From: Pseudomonas sp. Irchel 3H7
GTDB lineage: Bacteria; Pseudomonadota; Gammaproteobacteria; Pseudomonadales; Pseudomonadaceae
Direction: 5' to 3'
Assembly: GCF_900187605.1 (NCBI RefSeq)
Contig: NZ_FYEA01000006.1
Coordinates: forward strand, 62,001 to 126,000
DNA length: 64,000 bases
Part shown: positions 8,250-17,217 of the stretch, piece after piece
Layout: every line of letters starts with the position of its first letter
Position numbering within the stretch: the first letter of the stretch is position 1
Position numbers and translations under genes: made by a program
Notes under the pieces: model-generated
Seen by the model: only the letters and a program-made list of their open reading frames with translations
What the model was told of the DNA's origin: nothing
The model's database searches: none

Positions 8250-8912
8250 ATGAGCGGACTACGGGCGTCAATGCGTCTGTATGGCCTGGTGAAGAACTCA
8301 GGCTCAAGCGACAACCCCCAGCGTCAACCGGTCGATATTCTCTGTACGACGAACAGCACGGGCGGCACGGCCATTCGTGCGTTCGTGTCACGCCTTGATG
8401 CCGAGTTGATGACCCGCAGTGCCGGGCTCGCCGATTACCGCGTGATACCGCTGCGCACCTTCGATCCGACGGCGTTTATCGACGCTCATCAAGGCTGGCT
8501 GACGCTGCACGTCTGTTGCGGTTTCGTCGCCCCTGTCGGGCATTCGCTGCTCAAGGACCGCGGGTTGATGCCGATGGGCTGGTACGTCTATTCCGAGATC
8601 GGCCAGTGGACGGCCCAGCATCATCTCGACCTCGGCGCACAAATGGCTGAACTGCTGCAATCGACTTACGAGCGTAATCACCTGCGCCACTACAACGCCT
8701 GGCTCAACGAACTCGACGACGCCTCGCCGGCTGAACTGGCATGGCAAACCGACGAAGCCTGGCGACACCTGCAAACCGCCGCATCACCCGACAGCCGTGA
8801 GCATTGCCACGCCCTGTTCGACCCCGTCGACAACCGCTGGCGCTTCGCCGCGACCGACATCGATATTCATCAGCTGCACCCGGAACCCCTGAAGCAAGGA
8901 GCTTTGAATTGA
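8250..8912 (+). CDS. Unknown protein upstream of PAAR effector; possible T6SS chaperone/adaptor
   Basis: 220 residues, cytoplasmic, no signal peptide. I do not recognise its family: it lacks the features I know of DUF4123, DUF1795 (Eag) or DUF2169 adaptors. Visible are a Cys pair (LHVCCGFVAP), an aromatic GWYVYSEIGQW segment, a helical middle (DLGAQMAELLQSTYERNHLRH) and an acidic/His-rich end. Its stop overlaps the PAAR start by two bases, so the two are translationally coupled. This is the slot in which effector-loading chaperones are encoded. Function is inferred from position only. Confidence 0.6.
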   Translation: MSGLRASMRLYGLVKNSGSSDNPQRQPVDILCTTNSTGGTAIRAFVSRLDAELMTRSAGLADYRVIPLRTFDPTAFIDAHQGWLTLHVCCGFVAPVGHSLLKDRGLMPMGWYVYSEIGQWTAQHHLDLGAQMAELLQSTYERNHLRHYNAWLNELDDASPAELAWQTDEAWRHLQTAASPDSREHCHALFDPVDNRWRFAATDIDIHQLHPEPLKQGALN

Positions 8913-9403
8913 GTGGTAAACCCGCTGCACGCGTCACCGACCCGACCGCCTGCCCATTGCCAGGCCATGGCACCAACCCGATTGTTTCCGGCTCGCCGAA
9001 CGTCTTCTTCGACGGCCTCGCCGCCGCGCGCATGACCGATAAATCGGCGTGCGGCAGTCCGATTACCGGGGCCGTTTCCGGCACGGTTTTCATCAACGGC
9101 CTGAATGCCGCCACGCTCGATAGCACTGGAGGTCACGGCAATGTCGTGGTCGGTGGTTCGGGGACGGTGATTATTGGCCAGAGCGGCGGCGGGGCGGCTT
9201 TTAGCGGGTTGTTGCCGATGCCAGTGCATTTTACGGACAGGTTGCAAGTGGTTAATGAAGCAACTGGCGAGCCCGTGCCCGATCATCCCTATGTGATTCA
9301 ACGGGGCGATGGCAGCATGGAACATGGGATCACCAATGAGCAGGGCTTTACTCATATGGTCAGCTCTCATTTGGCCGAAACCATAAAACTGTTTGTAGAG
9401 TGA
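8909..9403 (+). CDS. PAAR-domain protein with C-terminal effector-linker domain
   Basis: 164 residues. Residues 1-95 are a PAAR domain (AARVTDPTACP, SGSPNVFFDGLAAARMTD, GTVFINGLNAA, VVVGGSGTVIIGQ), which forms the cone capping the VgrG spike of the type VI secretion system. The last 60 residues (DRLQVVNEATGEPVPDHPY...GITNEQGFT) resemble the small transthyretin-like linker that tethers effectors. The start is a TTG with AAGGAG 7 bases upstream, overlapping the previous stop as TTGA. The effector is a separate downstream gene rather than a fusion. No vgrG is present in the window. Confidence 0.88.
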   Translation: MSGKPAARVTDPTACPLPGHGTNPIVSGSPNVFFDGLAAARMTDKSACGSPITGAVSGTVFINGLNAATLDSTGGHGNVVVGGSGTVIIGQSGGGAAFSGLLPMPVHFTDRLQVVNEATGEPVPDHPYVIQRGDGSMEHGITNEQGFTHMVSSHLAETIKLFVE

Positions 9404-10137
9404 TCGAAATGGAAGTCGCAAACCCTGCACTCAAAGATTGCAAAAACGAGGTGGTGAGTCATGAGTTGACTTGCAAAACCGACCAGACTGTAAAAGCTGT
9501 GGCAATCAAAATCAAAAAAATCGTCGTGTTTTTCATCGGCGGTGCTGGAGACAAGGAACCGTATTATCAAGATCAACCACCTCACGGTAACGTAACCAGT
9601 GCGCAGGTTTTATTGCCTAAAAAATTCAGCGACGCGCAAATTGGAAAAATAAAGTCGGTGTACCTTAGTTATAAGGATGTGCGCGGCAAGAAAGACATAG
9701 AAAAGTATGTGCTGAGTTATCTGAAAGGTGATAAATCAATTTATATAAGTATCGTCGGTCACAGTCTGGGAGGATGGAACGGCGCTCATCTGGCAGCCAT
9801 ACTCAAAGAACAGGGATTTACGGTGAAGTCCTTGGTCACGCTTGATCCAGTGGGCGGCGGACTGGGTGTCTGGCTGATTTCAGACATTTACGCCACCACC
9901 CCGAAGCCTGGTGCAGAGTACTGGATCAATATATTGGCTGCACCGGCGAAACCCAATCAGTCCGATGATGTCGCCGAGATGGGAGAACGCTGGGTCATGA
10001 GCTCGGGTCCTGATATCAATAAAGCGGTAGACACCAACCACGAAGATGCAGGCGTAATGTTCAAGGCGAGGATTCTTGGCGAACAGTCCGCATGTGATCT
10101 CATCGCTGAAAAAATGATCAAATATCTGGAGTCTTGA
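9400..10137 (+). CDS. Alpha/beta-hydrolase, candidate T6SS lipase effector
   Basis: 245 residues from the GTG overlapping the PAAR stop (ATG 9409 is equally possible, with AGAG upstream). It carries a lipase nucleophile elbow, GHSLGGWNG, preceded by beta-strand YISIV. TLDPVGGG offers the acid and TNHEDAG the His of a Ser-Asp-His triad. There is no signal peptide, as expected for a T6SS cargo. Base composition is far lower in GC than neighbours (about 40% in 9481-9540), which suggests recent transfer. Likely a phospholipase/esterase acting on envelope lipids of rival cells. It does not match any Tle subclass I can name. Confidence 0.78.
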   Translation: MIEMEVANPALKDCKNEVVSHELTCKTDQTVKAVAIKIKKIVVFFIGGAGDKEPYYQDQPPHGNVTSAQVLLPKKFSDAQIGKIKSVYLSYKDVRGKKDIEKYVLSYLKGDKSIYISIVGHSLGGWNGAHLAAILKEQGFTVKSLVTLDPVGGGLGVWLISDIYATTPKPGAEYWINILAAPAKPNQSDDVAEMGERWVMSSGPDINKAVDTNHEDAGVMFKARILGEQSACDLIAEKMIKYLES

Positions 10138-10138
10138 C

Positions 10139-10660
10139 ATGCGAGTGTTGCTTGCAATTCTAGTTCTTTGTTTGTGTGCTTCGTGCGCAAAAAGAGTGCC
10201 ATTACCAGAGACCGAAATTGAATTTGTTTCTGTTACCAAGTCTGGACACAGTGCTCTTCTGGATGTCCGCTTCAGTTCAATGACTGATCTGTTGCGATTC
10301 TTCGAGATCAATGCCGGCCAACATCAGGTCGGCAATGCCTTGATCTGTTCAATGGATGAGAGTGGCTTCTTCGAAACAAAACAGGACCTGACCCGGTATC
10401 TCGAAGGGGAGGTCGTCGCGGTATTAAATGAATCTGCTGCGGGGCCATATGTGTATTCGGCTGAGGTCTCTGCGGTGCATACACCGGACGGTGGAACGCT
10501 GAGTACGTACTTCAATAAAAAACAACTGTTGATGGTATTGAGCGCGCGTCAGGTCGTGGCATGTAAATTCAGGACTGCTGCCTACGCTTACGGTCCGTAT
10601 TACTCAAAATCAATGAATATTCCTGCCAGTGTTTTCGTTCAGGCGATAGAGCGTCAGTAG
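10139..10660 (+). CDS. Lipoprotein, candidate immunity protein of the lipase effector
   Basis: 173 residues with a lipoprotein signal (LAILVLCLCASC, lipobox Cys about residue 16) and a periplasmic mature part with no known domain. It begins one base after the hydrolase stop. Immunity proteins of T6SS lipases (Tli) are typically periplasmic or lipoproteins encoded beside the toxin, so this assignment rests on location plus targeting. Residues after the lipobox are Lys-Arg-Val, which does not suggest inner-membrane retention by Asp+2. Confidence 0.7.
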   Translation: MRVLLAILVLCLCASCAKRVPLPETEIEFVSVTKSGHSALLDVRFSSMTDLLRFFEINAGQHQVGNALICSMDESGFFETKQDLTRYLEGEVVAVLNESAAGPYVYSAEVSAVHTPDGGTLSTYFNKKQLLMVLSARQVVACKFRTAAYAYGPYYSKSMNIPASVFVQAIERQ

Positions 10661-10715
10661 TGATATTGATAACGGTGAATCACGGATCTGTTCGAGGAGA
10701 GTGGGTAGACGTGAT

Positions 10716-10734
10716 CATCCCAAAATATGGGATG
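10716..10734. promoter_or_regulatory. Palindromic operator candidate upstream of dgo genes
   Basis: CATCCCA-AAATA-TGGGATG is a perfect 7-5-7 palindrome located 12 bases before the -35 of the dgoK promoter. Size and position suit an IclR-type regulator, and the operon encodes one at its end. No second copy was seen near dgoD, the transporter or the regulator gene. Confidence 0.55.
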
Positions 10735-10746
10735 CAAAATTACATA

Positions 10747-10776
10747 TTGAGATTTAGCGCCTGAGAGGGCTATAGT
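10747..10776 (+). promoter_or_regulatory. Sigma70-type promoter of dgoK
   Basis: TTGAGA (10747-10752), 18-base spacer, TATAGT (10771-10776): five of six consensus bases in each box. The expected start is about 10783, some 30 bases before the dgoK ATG. Confidence 0.6.
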
Positions 10777-10814
10777 CCATCGCACTCACTGCCAAAAACA
10801 AAACAGGTGAAGCG

Positions 10815-11804
10815 ATGCTGGCGCAATTGATCGCGCTCGACTGGGGGACGACCTCATTACGTGCTTACAAACTCGCGGCGGGCGGTGTGGTGCTGGAGCA
10901 GCGCGCGCTGTCGTCCGGGATCATGCAACTGCCAAAGACTCCGCGAGCCATCAACGGTCGCGAATGCGCCGATGGTTTCGAACTGGCCTTCGATGAAGCG
11001 TGCGGCGACTGGCTCGATGCGCAGCCGGATCTGCCGGTAATTGCCTGCGGGATGGTCGGTAGTGCGCAGGGCTGGCGTGAAGCAGCCTACTGCGAGACGC
11101 CGGCGAACGTCGCCAATCTCGGAAATTCCCTACAAATAGTTGTCAGCCTGCGCGGCACCGTGGTGCATATCGTGCCGGGGGTGATCCAGCGTTCGCGTCT
11201 GCCGAACGTGATGCGTGGCGAAGAAACCCAAGTGCTCGGTGTGCTGCAGAATCTGCCGATTGAGGCGGGTGCCGATCTGTTGATCGGTCTGCCGGGCAGT
11301 CACTCGAAATGGGTCGACGTGGTCGATGGCTGCATCACCCATTTCGATACGTTCATGACCGGCGAAGTATTCGCCGTGCTCAGTGAATACAGCATTCTCG
11401 GCCGAACCCAACAGCACAGTGCGACGTTCGATGCTCAGGCGTTTGACCGTGGCGTGCAGGTTGCGCAGTCGGCAGATGGCGAGCTCGGCGTGCTGTCGAC
11501 CTTGTTCAGCGCCCGTACCCTGGGCCTGACCGGCGAACTCAGCCCGACCGCGCAGGCAGATTATCTGTCCGGCCTGATGATCGGCCATGAACTGGCGGCG
11601 CTCGCCAGCGCTCAACGTCGCCGTCGCAACAACCGGAATCTCCCTTCGATCATCCTCATCGGCAACGCGCAACTCTGCGCGCGCTACAGCCGTGCCCTCG
11701 ATGCCTGCGGTTTCGCCAACGTGACGCTGGCCGAGCAGGCGACCGAGCGTGGCCTGTGGCAACTGGCGCTGGCCGCCGGACTGATCGATTCCTCATCCCG
11801 TTAA
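10815..11804 (+). CDS. dgoK: 2-dehydro-3-deoxygalactonokinase
   Basis: 329 residues of the DgoK family. ATP + 2-dehydro-3-deoxy-D-galactonate gives the 6-phosphate, the second step of the De Ley-Doudoroff route. The N-terminal phosphate-binding segment ALDWGTTSLRAYKL and the central LIGLPGSHSKWV and FMTGEVFAVL are typical. GGTGAAGCG precedes the ATG. First gene of the galactonate unit, 19 bases before dgoA, under the promoter at 10747-10776. Confidence 0.92.
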   Translation: MLAQLIALDWGTTSLRAYKLAAGGVVLEQRALSSGIMQLPKTPRAINGRECADGFELAFDEACGDWLDAQPDLPVIACGMVGSAQGWREAAYCETPANVANLGNSLQIVVSLRGTVVHIVPGVIQRSRLPNVMRGEETQVLGVLQNLPIEAGADLLIGLPGSHSKWVDVVDGCITHFDTFMTGEVFAVLSEYSILGRTQQHSATFDAQAFDRGVQVAQSADGELGVLSTLFSARTLGLTGELSPTAQADYLSGLMIGHELAALASAQRRRRNNRNLPSIILIGNAQLCARYSRALDACGFANVTLAEQATERGLWQLALAAGLIDSSSR

Positions 11805-11823
11805 CCCTGACTGGAGGCCTGAC

Positions 11824-12444
11824 ATGCTCAAGCAAGCATTGGCGCAAAACGGTCTGATCGCGATTCTGCGTGGCCTGCACCCGCAGGAAGCTGCCGCTGT
11901 CGGAGAAGTCCTGTATGCGGCCGGATTTCGCGTCATCGAAGTACCGCTCAATTCCCCGTCGCCGTACGAAAGTATCCGCATCCTGCGCACGACCTTGCCC
12001 GCCGATTGCCTGATTGGTGCCGGCACAGTGTTGACCCCGGAACAGGTCGAGTTGGTGAAAGAGGCCGGCGGGCAAGTGATCGTCATGCCGCACAGCGACG
12101 CCAAAGTGTTGCGCGCGGCGAAAGCGGCGGGGCTGTTCCTGTCGCCGGGCGTTGCCACACCGACCGAAGCGTTCGCGGCGCTGGCGGAGGGCGCGGACAT
12201 TCTCAAGCTGTTCCCGGCCGAGCAGATGGGCCCGGCGGTCGTCAAAGCCTGGCTTGCGGTGTTGCCGGCGGGGACGGTGCTGGCGCCGGTCGGCGGTATC
12301 ACGCCGGACAACATGCAGGCGTTTATCGACGCTGGCGTGAAGGGTTTCGGTCTCGGCTCCGGTCTGTTCAAACCGGGCATGACGGCGGAGCAGGTGGCGG
12401 TGAATGCCAAGGCCTACGTGGCCGCGTGGAAGGCCCTTCGCTAA
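11824..12444 (+). CDS. dgoA: 2-dehydro-3-deoxy-6-phosphogalactonate aldolase
   Basis: 206 residues, class I KDPG/KDPGal aldolase fold. It cleaves KDPGal to pyruvate and glyceraldehyde 3-phosphate. Seen are the Glu-containing start ([11 protein letters not shown]...VIEVPLNSP), [11 protein letters not shown], and the Schiff-base Lys in [15 protein letters not shown]-terminal [11 protein letters not shown] is the phosphate site. AGGCCTGAC lies before the ATG. Distinguished from KDPG aldolase (Eda) by the company of dgoK and dgoD. Confidence 0.92.
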   Translation: MLKQALAQNGLIAILRGLHPQEAAAVGEVLYAAGFRVIEVPLNSPSPYESIRILRTTLPADCLIGAGTVLTPEQVELVKEAGGQVIVMPHSDAKVLRAAKAAGLFLSPGVATPTEAFAALAEGADILKLFPAEQMGPAVVKAWLAVLPAGTVLAPVGGITPDNMQAFIDAGVKGFGLGSGLFKPGMTAEQVAVNAKAYVAAWKALR

Positions 12445-12491
12445 GACTTTTTTGGCGCTGCGTGCGCTACATCTATAAGAGAGACAAAAAG

Positions 12492-13640
12492 ATGAAAATC
12501 ACCAAACTCACCACCTTCATCGTCCCGCCGCGCTGGTGCTTTCTCAAGGTCGAAACCGATGAGGGCGTGACCGGTTGGGGCGAGCCTGTGGTCGAAGGCC
12601 GCGCCCACACCGTTGCGGCTGCCGTCGAAGAATTGTCCGACTACCTGATCGGCAAAGACCCACGCAACATCGAAGACATCTGGACCGTGCTGTATCGCGG
12701 CGGTTTCTACCGTGGCGGCGCCATCCACATGAGCGCACTGGCCGGTATCGATCAGGCGCTGTGGGACATCAAGGGCAAGGCCCTCGGGGTGTCGGTGAGT
12801 GATCTGCTCGGTGGTCAGGTGCGCGACAAGATTCGTGTGTATTCGTGGATTGGCGGCGATCGTCCGGCCGACACCGCGCGTGCGGCGAAAGAGGCGGTGA
12901 ACCGTGGTTTCACCGCGGTGAAAATGAACGGCACCGAAGAACTGCAATTCCTCGACACCTTCGAAAAAGTCGATCTGGCGCTGGCCAACGTTGCCGCCGT
13001 ACGTGACGCGGTCGGGCCGAACGTCGGCATCGGCGTCGACTTCCATGGCCGCGTGCACAAGCCGATGGCCAAGGTGCTGATGAAGGAACTCGATCCGTAC
13101 AAATTGATGTTTATCGAAGAGCCGGTGCTCAGCGAAAACTACGAAGCGTTGAAAGAGCTGGCGCCGCTGACCAGCACGCCGATTGCTCTCGGTGAGCGGC
13201 TGTTCTCGCGTTGGGACTTTAAACGCGTGTTGAGCGAAGGCTACGTCGACATCATCCAGCCGGATGCTTCCCACGCCGGCGGCATCACCGAAACCCGCAA
13301 GATCGCCAACATGGCTGAAGCCTACGACGTCGCGCTGGCGCTGCATTGCCCGCTGGGGCCGATTGCGCTGGCGGCGTGTTTGCAACTGGACGCGGCTTGT
13401 TACAACGCGTTTATCCAGGAGCAGAGCCTGGGCATCCATTACAACGAGAGCAACGACTTGCTCGACTACGTGAAGGATCCGCGGGTGTTCGATTACGACA
13501 AAGGCTTTGTGAAGATTCCGAACGGGCCGGGGTTGGGCATCGAGATCAACGAGGAATACGTGATTGAGCGCGCGGCGGTTGGCCACCGCTGGCGCAACCC
13601 GATCTGGCGTCATGCCGATGGCAGCTTTGCCGAGTGGTGA
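12492..13640 (+). CDS. dgoD: D-galactonate dehydratase
   Basis: 382 residues, the same length as E. coli DgoD, enolase superfamily (mandelate racemase type). Converts D-galactonate to 2-dehydro-3-deoxygalactonate with Mg2+. Metal ligands appear as VDFHGR (Asp, plus the catalytic His two residues on), FIEEPV (Glu) and LGERLF (Glu). The second catalytic His lies in [11 protein letters not shown]. It starts 47 bases after dgoA in the same operon; the ATG at MKITKLTTF fits the family N-terminus exactly. Confidence 0.94.
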   Translation: MKITKLTTFIVPPRWCFLKVETDEGVTGWGEPVVEGRAHTVAAAVEELSDYLIGKDPRNIEDIWTVLYRGGFYRGGAIHMSALAGIDQALWDIKGKALGVSVSDLLGGQVRDKIRVYSWIGGDRPADTARAAKEAVNRGFTAVKMNGTEELQFLDTFEKVDLALANVAAVRDAVGPNVGIGVDFHGRVHKPMAKVLMKELDPYKLMFIEEPVLSENYEALKELAPLTSTPIALGERLFSRWDFKRVLSEGYVDIIQPDASHAGGITETRKIANMAEAYDVALALHCPLGPIALAACLQLDAACYNAFIQEQSLGIHYNESNDLLDYVKDPRVFDYDKGFVKIPNGPGLGIEINEEYVIERAAVGHRWRNPIWRHADGSFAEW

Positions 13641-13664
13641 GTACTGCCTGACACACCCGATGAG

Positions 13665-13769
13665 ATCGTCCCCACGCTCTGCGTGGGAATGCCTCAATGG
13701 ACGTTCTGCGTCCGCTTTTGGGACGCAGAACGTCCCGGGCTGCATTCCCACGCAGAGCGTGGGAACGAT
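13665..13769. repeat. Double nested palindrome (type D)
   Basis: The outer arms CCACGCTCTGCGTGGGAATG / CATTCCCACGCAGAGCGTGG enclose an inner perfect 15-bp inverted repeat GGACGTTCTGCGTCC (13699-13713) / GGACGCAGAACGTCC (13721-13735). It sits between dgoD and the transporter gene and could limit read-through. A single-arm relative lies at 62279-62332. Confidence 0.8.
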
Positions 13770-13814
13770 CAGGCCTCAGGCCGACCTCAATAAACATAAA
13801 AAGAGGCTCTCCCC

Positions 13815-15125
13815 ATGCAACCGCAAACCCTCACCGGGCAGGCGTCTTTAGTCACTCCTAGCCGTAAGCGGTTTTTCATCATGGTGTTGCTGTTTATCAC
13901 CGTGGTCATCAACTACCTCGACCGCAGCAACCTGTCGATTGCCGCCCCCGCGCTGACCAGTGATCTGGGTATCGACCCGATTCACGTCGGCCTGATTTTC
14001 TCCGCGTTCGGCTGGACCTACGCTGCCATGCAGATCCCCGGCGGCTGGCTGGTTGATCGTGTGCCGCCGCGCATTCTTTACAGCGTCGCATTGCTGCTGT
14101 GGTCGATTGCTACGGTGATGCTCGGTTTCGCCGCCAGTTTCATTGCTTTGTTCGTATTGCGCATGGCGGTCGGAGCGCTGGAAGCGCCGGCCTATCCGAT
14201 CAACAGCCGCGTGGTGACGACCTGGTTTCCCGAGCGTGAACGCGCTACGGCGATTGGTTTTTACACGTCGGGGCAGTTCGTCGGTCTGGCATTTCTCACT
14301 CCGGTGCTGGCCTGGCTGCAACATGAATTTGGCTGGCACATGGTCTTCGTTGCAACCGGCGCGGTGGGCATCATCTGGGCAGCAATCTGGTACGCGGTGT
14401 ATCGCGAGCCGCGGGATTTCAAAGGCGCCAACGAAGCGGAAATCGACTTGATCCGCGAGGGCGGTGGCCTCGTTGATATTCAGCAGGAAACGGCCAAGGT
14501 CAAAGCCAAATTCAGCTGGACCGATCTCGGTATCGTTCTGACCAAACGCAAGTTGTGGGGCATCTACCTCGGCCAGTTCTGCCTGAACTCAACGTTGTGG
14601 TTTTTCCTGACGTGGTTCCCGACTTATCTGGTGAAGTATCGCGGCATGGACTTCATCAAGTCAGGCCTGCTGGCGTCGCTGCCGTTTCTCGCCGCGTTCG
14701 TTGGCGTGTTGTGTTCGGGGTTCTTTTCCGACTTCCTGATTCGTCGCGGCTACACCGTCGGCTTTGCGCGCAAGTTGCCGATCATTGGTGGACTGCTGAT
14801 TTCCACCTCGATCATCGGCGCCAACTTCGTCGAGTCGACGCCGCTGGTGATTGCTTTCCTGGCGCTGGCATTTTTCGGTAACGGCCTGGCTTCGATTACC
14901 TGGTCGCTGGTCTCGACCTTGGCACCAGCACGTTTGCTCGGGCTGACCGGCGGGGTGTTCAATTTCATCGGCAACCTGTCGGCAATTGCCACGCCGATCG
15001 TCATCGGCTTCCTCGCCAGCGGCGATTCGTTCGCGCCGGCGATCACCTACATCGCGGTTCTCGCCTTGATCGGTGCCTTGTCCTACGTGCTGCTGGTCGG
15101 CAAGGTCGAGCGTATCGAGTTGTAG
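13815..15125 (+). CDS. D-galactonate MFS transporter (ACS family)
   Basis: 436 residues, twelve transmembrane helices, anion:cation symporter branch of the MFS. The first helix motif INYLDRSNLSIAAPAL and AFGWTYAAMQIPGGWLVDR (loop 2-3) are diagnostic of hexuronate/galactonate carriers such as DgoT and GudP. AGAGGCTC precedes the ATG. Placed after dgoD, so D-galactonate/H+ uptake is the natural role. An alternative is another aldonate or glucarate. Confidence 0.88.
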   Translation: MQPQTLTGQASLVTPSRKRFFIMVLLFITVVINYLDRSNLSIAAPALTSDLGIDPIHVGLIFSAFGWTYAAMQIPGGWLVDRVPPRILYSVALLLWSIATVMLGFAASFIALFVLRMAVGALEAPAYPINSRVVTTWFPERERATAIGFYTSGQFVGLAFLTPVLAWLQHEFGWHMVFVATGAVGIIWAAIWYAVYREPRDFKGANEAEIDLIREGGGLVDIQQETAKVKAKFSWTDLGIVLTKRKLWGIYLGQFCLNSTLWFFLTWFPTYLVKYRGMDFIKSGLLASLPFLAAFVGVLCSGFFSDFLIRRGYTVGFARKLPIIGGLLISTSIIGANFVESTPLVIAFLALAFFGNGLASITWSLVSTLAPARLLGLTGGVFNFIGNLSAIATPIVIGFLASGDSFAPAITYIAVLALIGALSYVLLVGKVERIEL

Positions 15126-15186
15126 TGGTCTGCGTCGGGCGACCATAATGCCGCCCGTTCCCTCGCTCAACGGTAAAAGGCTGGAT

Positions 15187-15990
15187 ATGCAGGAAGACGC
15201 TCCGGAAAAAACCAAGGACGCCGCGCCCACCGGCACGCAGACGCTGTTGCGTGGCTTGGGAGTGGTGCAAGCGGTGGCCAGTGGCGCCCGCGATCTCAAG
15301 GAGATTGCCCGGCTGATCGGCACCACGCGCAGCACCACCCATCGTCTGGCCAGTTGTCTGGTCGATGAGCGCTATCTGCGCGTGGTGCCGCAAGTCGGTT
15401 ATCTGCTCGGGCCGAAGCTGATCGAGCTGGGTTTTCAGGCCCGCGAAGAGTTGCCGCTGGTGACCTTGGCCGGGCCGTATCTGGACGAGTTGTCGGCGCT
15501 GACCGGCGACACCGTGCACCTGGGGATTCGTGAAGGCGATGAAGTGCTGTATCTGCTGAAGAATCCGGGGCGAAATGGCCCGGAAATGCGTTCGCGGGTC
15601 GGCCATCGCATGCCGCTGGCGCGCACGGGGATCGGTAAGGCGTTGATGCTTGATGACTCGCCGAAAGATTGGCAACGGTTGTACGACATCAGCCTGCCGG
15701 CGGGTGGGAAAAGTCAGTTCTGGCCGCAGCATCCCCAGCAGTCCTGGGAACAGCTGGAGCAGCGCATGACCGAGTACGTCGCCGGCGGCTACGCCTTCGA
15801 TCTGGAGGACAACGAACCGTCGATCCGCTGCGTGGCGGCGCCGATTCGCGATGCGAGCAAGGGCATCGTGGCGGCGATCAGTATCGCCAGCACCGTGCCA
15901 TACATGCCGCTGGAAAAAATGGCCGAGCTGATTCCCCTGATCAAAGGGGTCACAGCCCGGCTTTCGGCGGAACTCGGTCTAAAGATTTAA
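15187..15990 (+). CDS. IclR-family regulator of the galactonate genes
   Basis: 267 residues. The N-terminal winged helix (LLRGLGVVQAVASG...IARLIGTTRSTTHRLASCL) is followed by the IclR effector domain (LSALTGDTVHLGIREGDEVLYL, ARTGIGKAL, VAAPIRDA). The start is the ATG with AAAAGG upstream, 61 bases after the transporter. In E. coli the dgo genes are controlled by a GntR protein, so this is a different regulator type. It may bind the palindrome at 10716-10734. Its stop overlaps the convergent dehydrogenase stop by three bases. Confidence 0.87.
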   Translation: MQEDAPEKTKDAAPTGTQTLLRGLGVVQAVASGARDLKEIARLIGTTRSTTHRLASCLVDERYLRVVPQVGYLLGPKLIELGFQAREELPLVTLAGPYLDELSALTGDTVHLGIREGDEVLYLLKNPGRNGPEMRSRVGHRMPLARTGIGKALMLDDSPKDWQRLYDISLPAGGKSQFWPQHPQQSWEQLEQRMTEYVAGGYAFDLEDNEPSIRCVAAPIRDASKGIVAAISIASTVPYMPLEKMAELIPLIKGVTARLSAELGLKI

Positions 15991-17039
15991 ACCTTGAGCG
16001 TCGCCATGTCGATCACGAAACGGTACTTCACGTCGCCGGCGATCATCCGCGCGTAAGCCTCGTTGATCTGGCGGATGTCGAGCATTTCGATATCGCAGGT
16101 GATGTTGTGTTCGGCGCAGAAATCCAGCACTTCCTGGGTTTCAGCGACGCCACCGATCAACGAGCCGGCCAATACACGACGGCTCATCACCAGTTTGCCG
16201 GCATGGACCGGTGGATCGATCGGCTCGATCAGACCGACCAGAATGTGCACGCCGTCGAAGCGCAGGGTGTCGAGGTACGGGTTGAGATCGTGCTGCACCG
16301 GAATGGTGTCGAGCAGGAAGTCGAAGTAACCGGCCGCGGCTTTCATCTGTTCGGCGTCGGTGGAAACGATCACGTGATCGGCACCCTGACGACGACCTTC
16401 TTCTGCCTTGCTCGCCGAGCGGGTGAACAGCGTCACTTCAGCGCCCATGGCCTTGGCGAACTTGATGCCCATGTGGCCCAGACCGCCCATGCCGAGAATC
16501 CCGACCTTGTCGCCCGCCTTGACGCCGTAGTGCTTGAGCGGCGAGTAGGTGGTGATGCCGGCGCAGAGGATCGGCGCGGCGCTGGCCAATGCGAGTTTTT
16601 CCGGGATGCGCACAACGAAGTGTTCGCTGACGACGATGCTGTCCGAATAACCGCCCATGGTGTTGCTGCCATCGACCCGATCCGGGGTAGCGTAGGTCAT
16701 GGTCGGGCCTTCGAGGCAATATTGCTCAAGGTTCGACTGGCAGGCTTCGCAGGTACGGCAAGAGTCGACCATGCAGCCAACGCCGACCAGATCGCCGACT
16801 TTGTGTTGGGTGACATTCGCACCGATCGCGGTGACTTTTCCGACAATCTCATGGCCCGGCATCAACGGGTAAACGGCGATGCCCCATTCGTTGCGCGCCT
16901 GGTGGATGTCGGAGTGGCAGACGCCGCAGTAGAGAATCTCGATCGCTACGTCGTCGGCGCGCGGGCTGCGACGTTCGAACTTCATCGGGGCGAGGGGGGT
17001 GGTGGCCGATTGGGCGGCATAGCCGATGGCGGTGTACAT
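15987..17039 (-). CDS. Zn-dependent NAD(P)-alcohol dehydrogenase (YahK/CAD-like)
   Basis: 350 residues, medium-chain dehydrogenase. Catalytic zinc ligands: CGVCHSDIH (Cys), GHEIVG (His-Glu) and the later Cys in DFCAEHN. The structural zinc Cys cluster CMVDSCRTCEACQSNLEQYC is complete. The Rossmann motif is GILGMGGLGHMGIKFAKAMG. Closest in layout to E. coli YahK (broad aldehyde reductase, NADPH). The start is MYTAIGYAAQ with GAGG upstream. Divergent from an AraC regulator whose product probably controls it. Confidence 0.88.
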   Translation of the reverse strand: MYTAIGYAAQSATTPLAPMKFERRSPRADDVAIEILYCGVCHSDIHQARNEWGIAVYPLMPGHEIVGKVTAIGANVTQHKVGDLVGVGCMVDSCRTCEACQSNLEQYCLEGPTMTYATPDRVDGSNTMGGYSDSIVVSEHFVVRIPEKLALASAAPILCAGITTYSPLKHYGVKAGDKVGILGMGGLGHMGIKFAKAMGAEVTLFTRSASKAEEGRRQGADHVIVSTDAEQMKAAAGYFDFLLDTIPVQHDLNPYLDTLRFDGVHILVGLIEPIDPPVHAGKLVMSRRVLAGSLIGGVAETQEVLDFCAEHNITCDIEMLDIRQINEAYARMIAGDVKYRFVIDMATLKV

Positions 17040-17217
17040 GTGAAACCTCGCAAAAGCAGGAACAAGTGAGGCGGCGCATTTTGGGCGTCGACTGACCGGT
17101 CGGCCATGACGATTCCTCCGGGTCTCATGCCTAATCCTCCGGCATACCGGTTTGATCGGTCGCATTGGCAAAAGGATCTGCCATGATGTTTTCATCCCCC
17201 TGTTTTCGTGATTTTTT

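Noticed and set aside
8250..8912. DUF4123-type T6SS adaptor
   Set aside because: The position fits but the sequence lacks the motifs I know for that family, so I left it unnamed.
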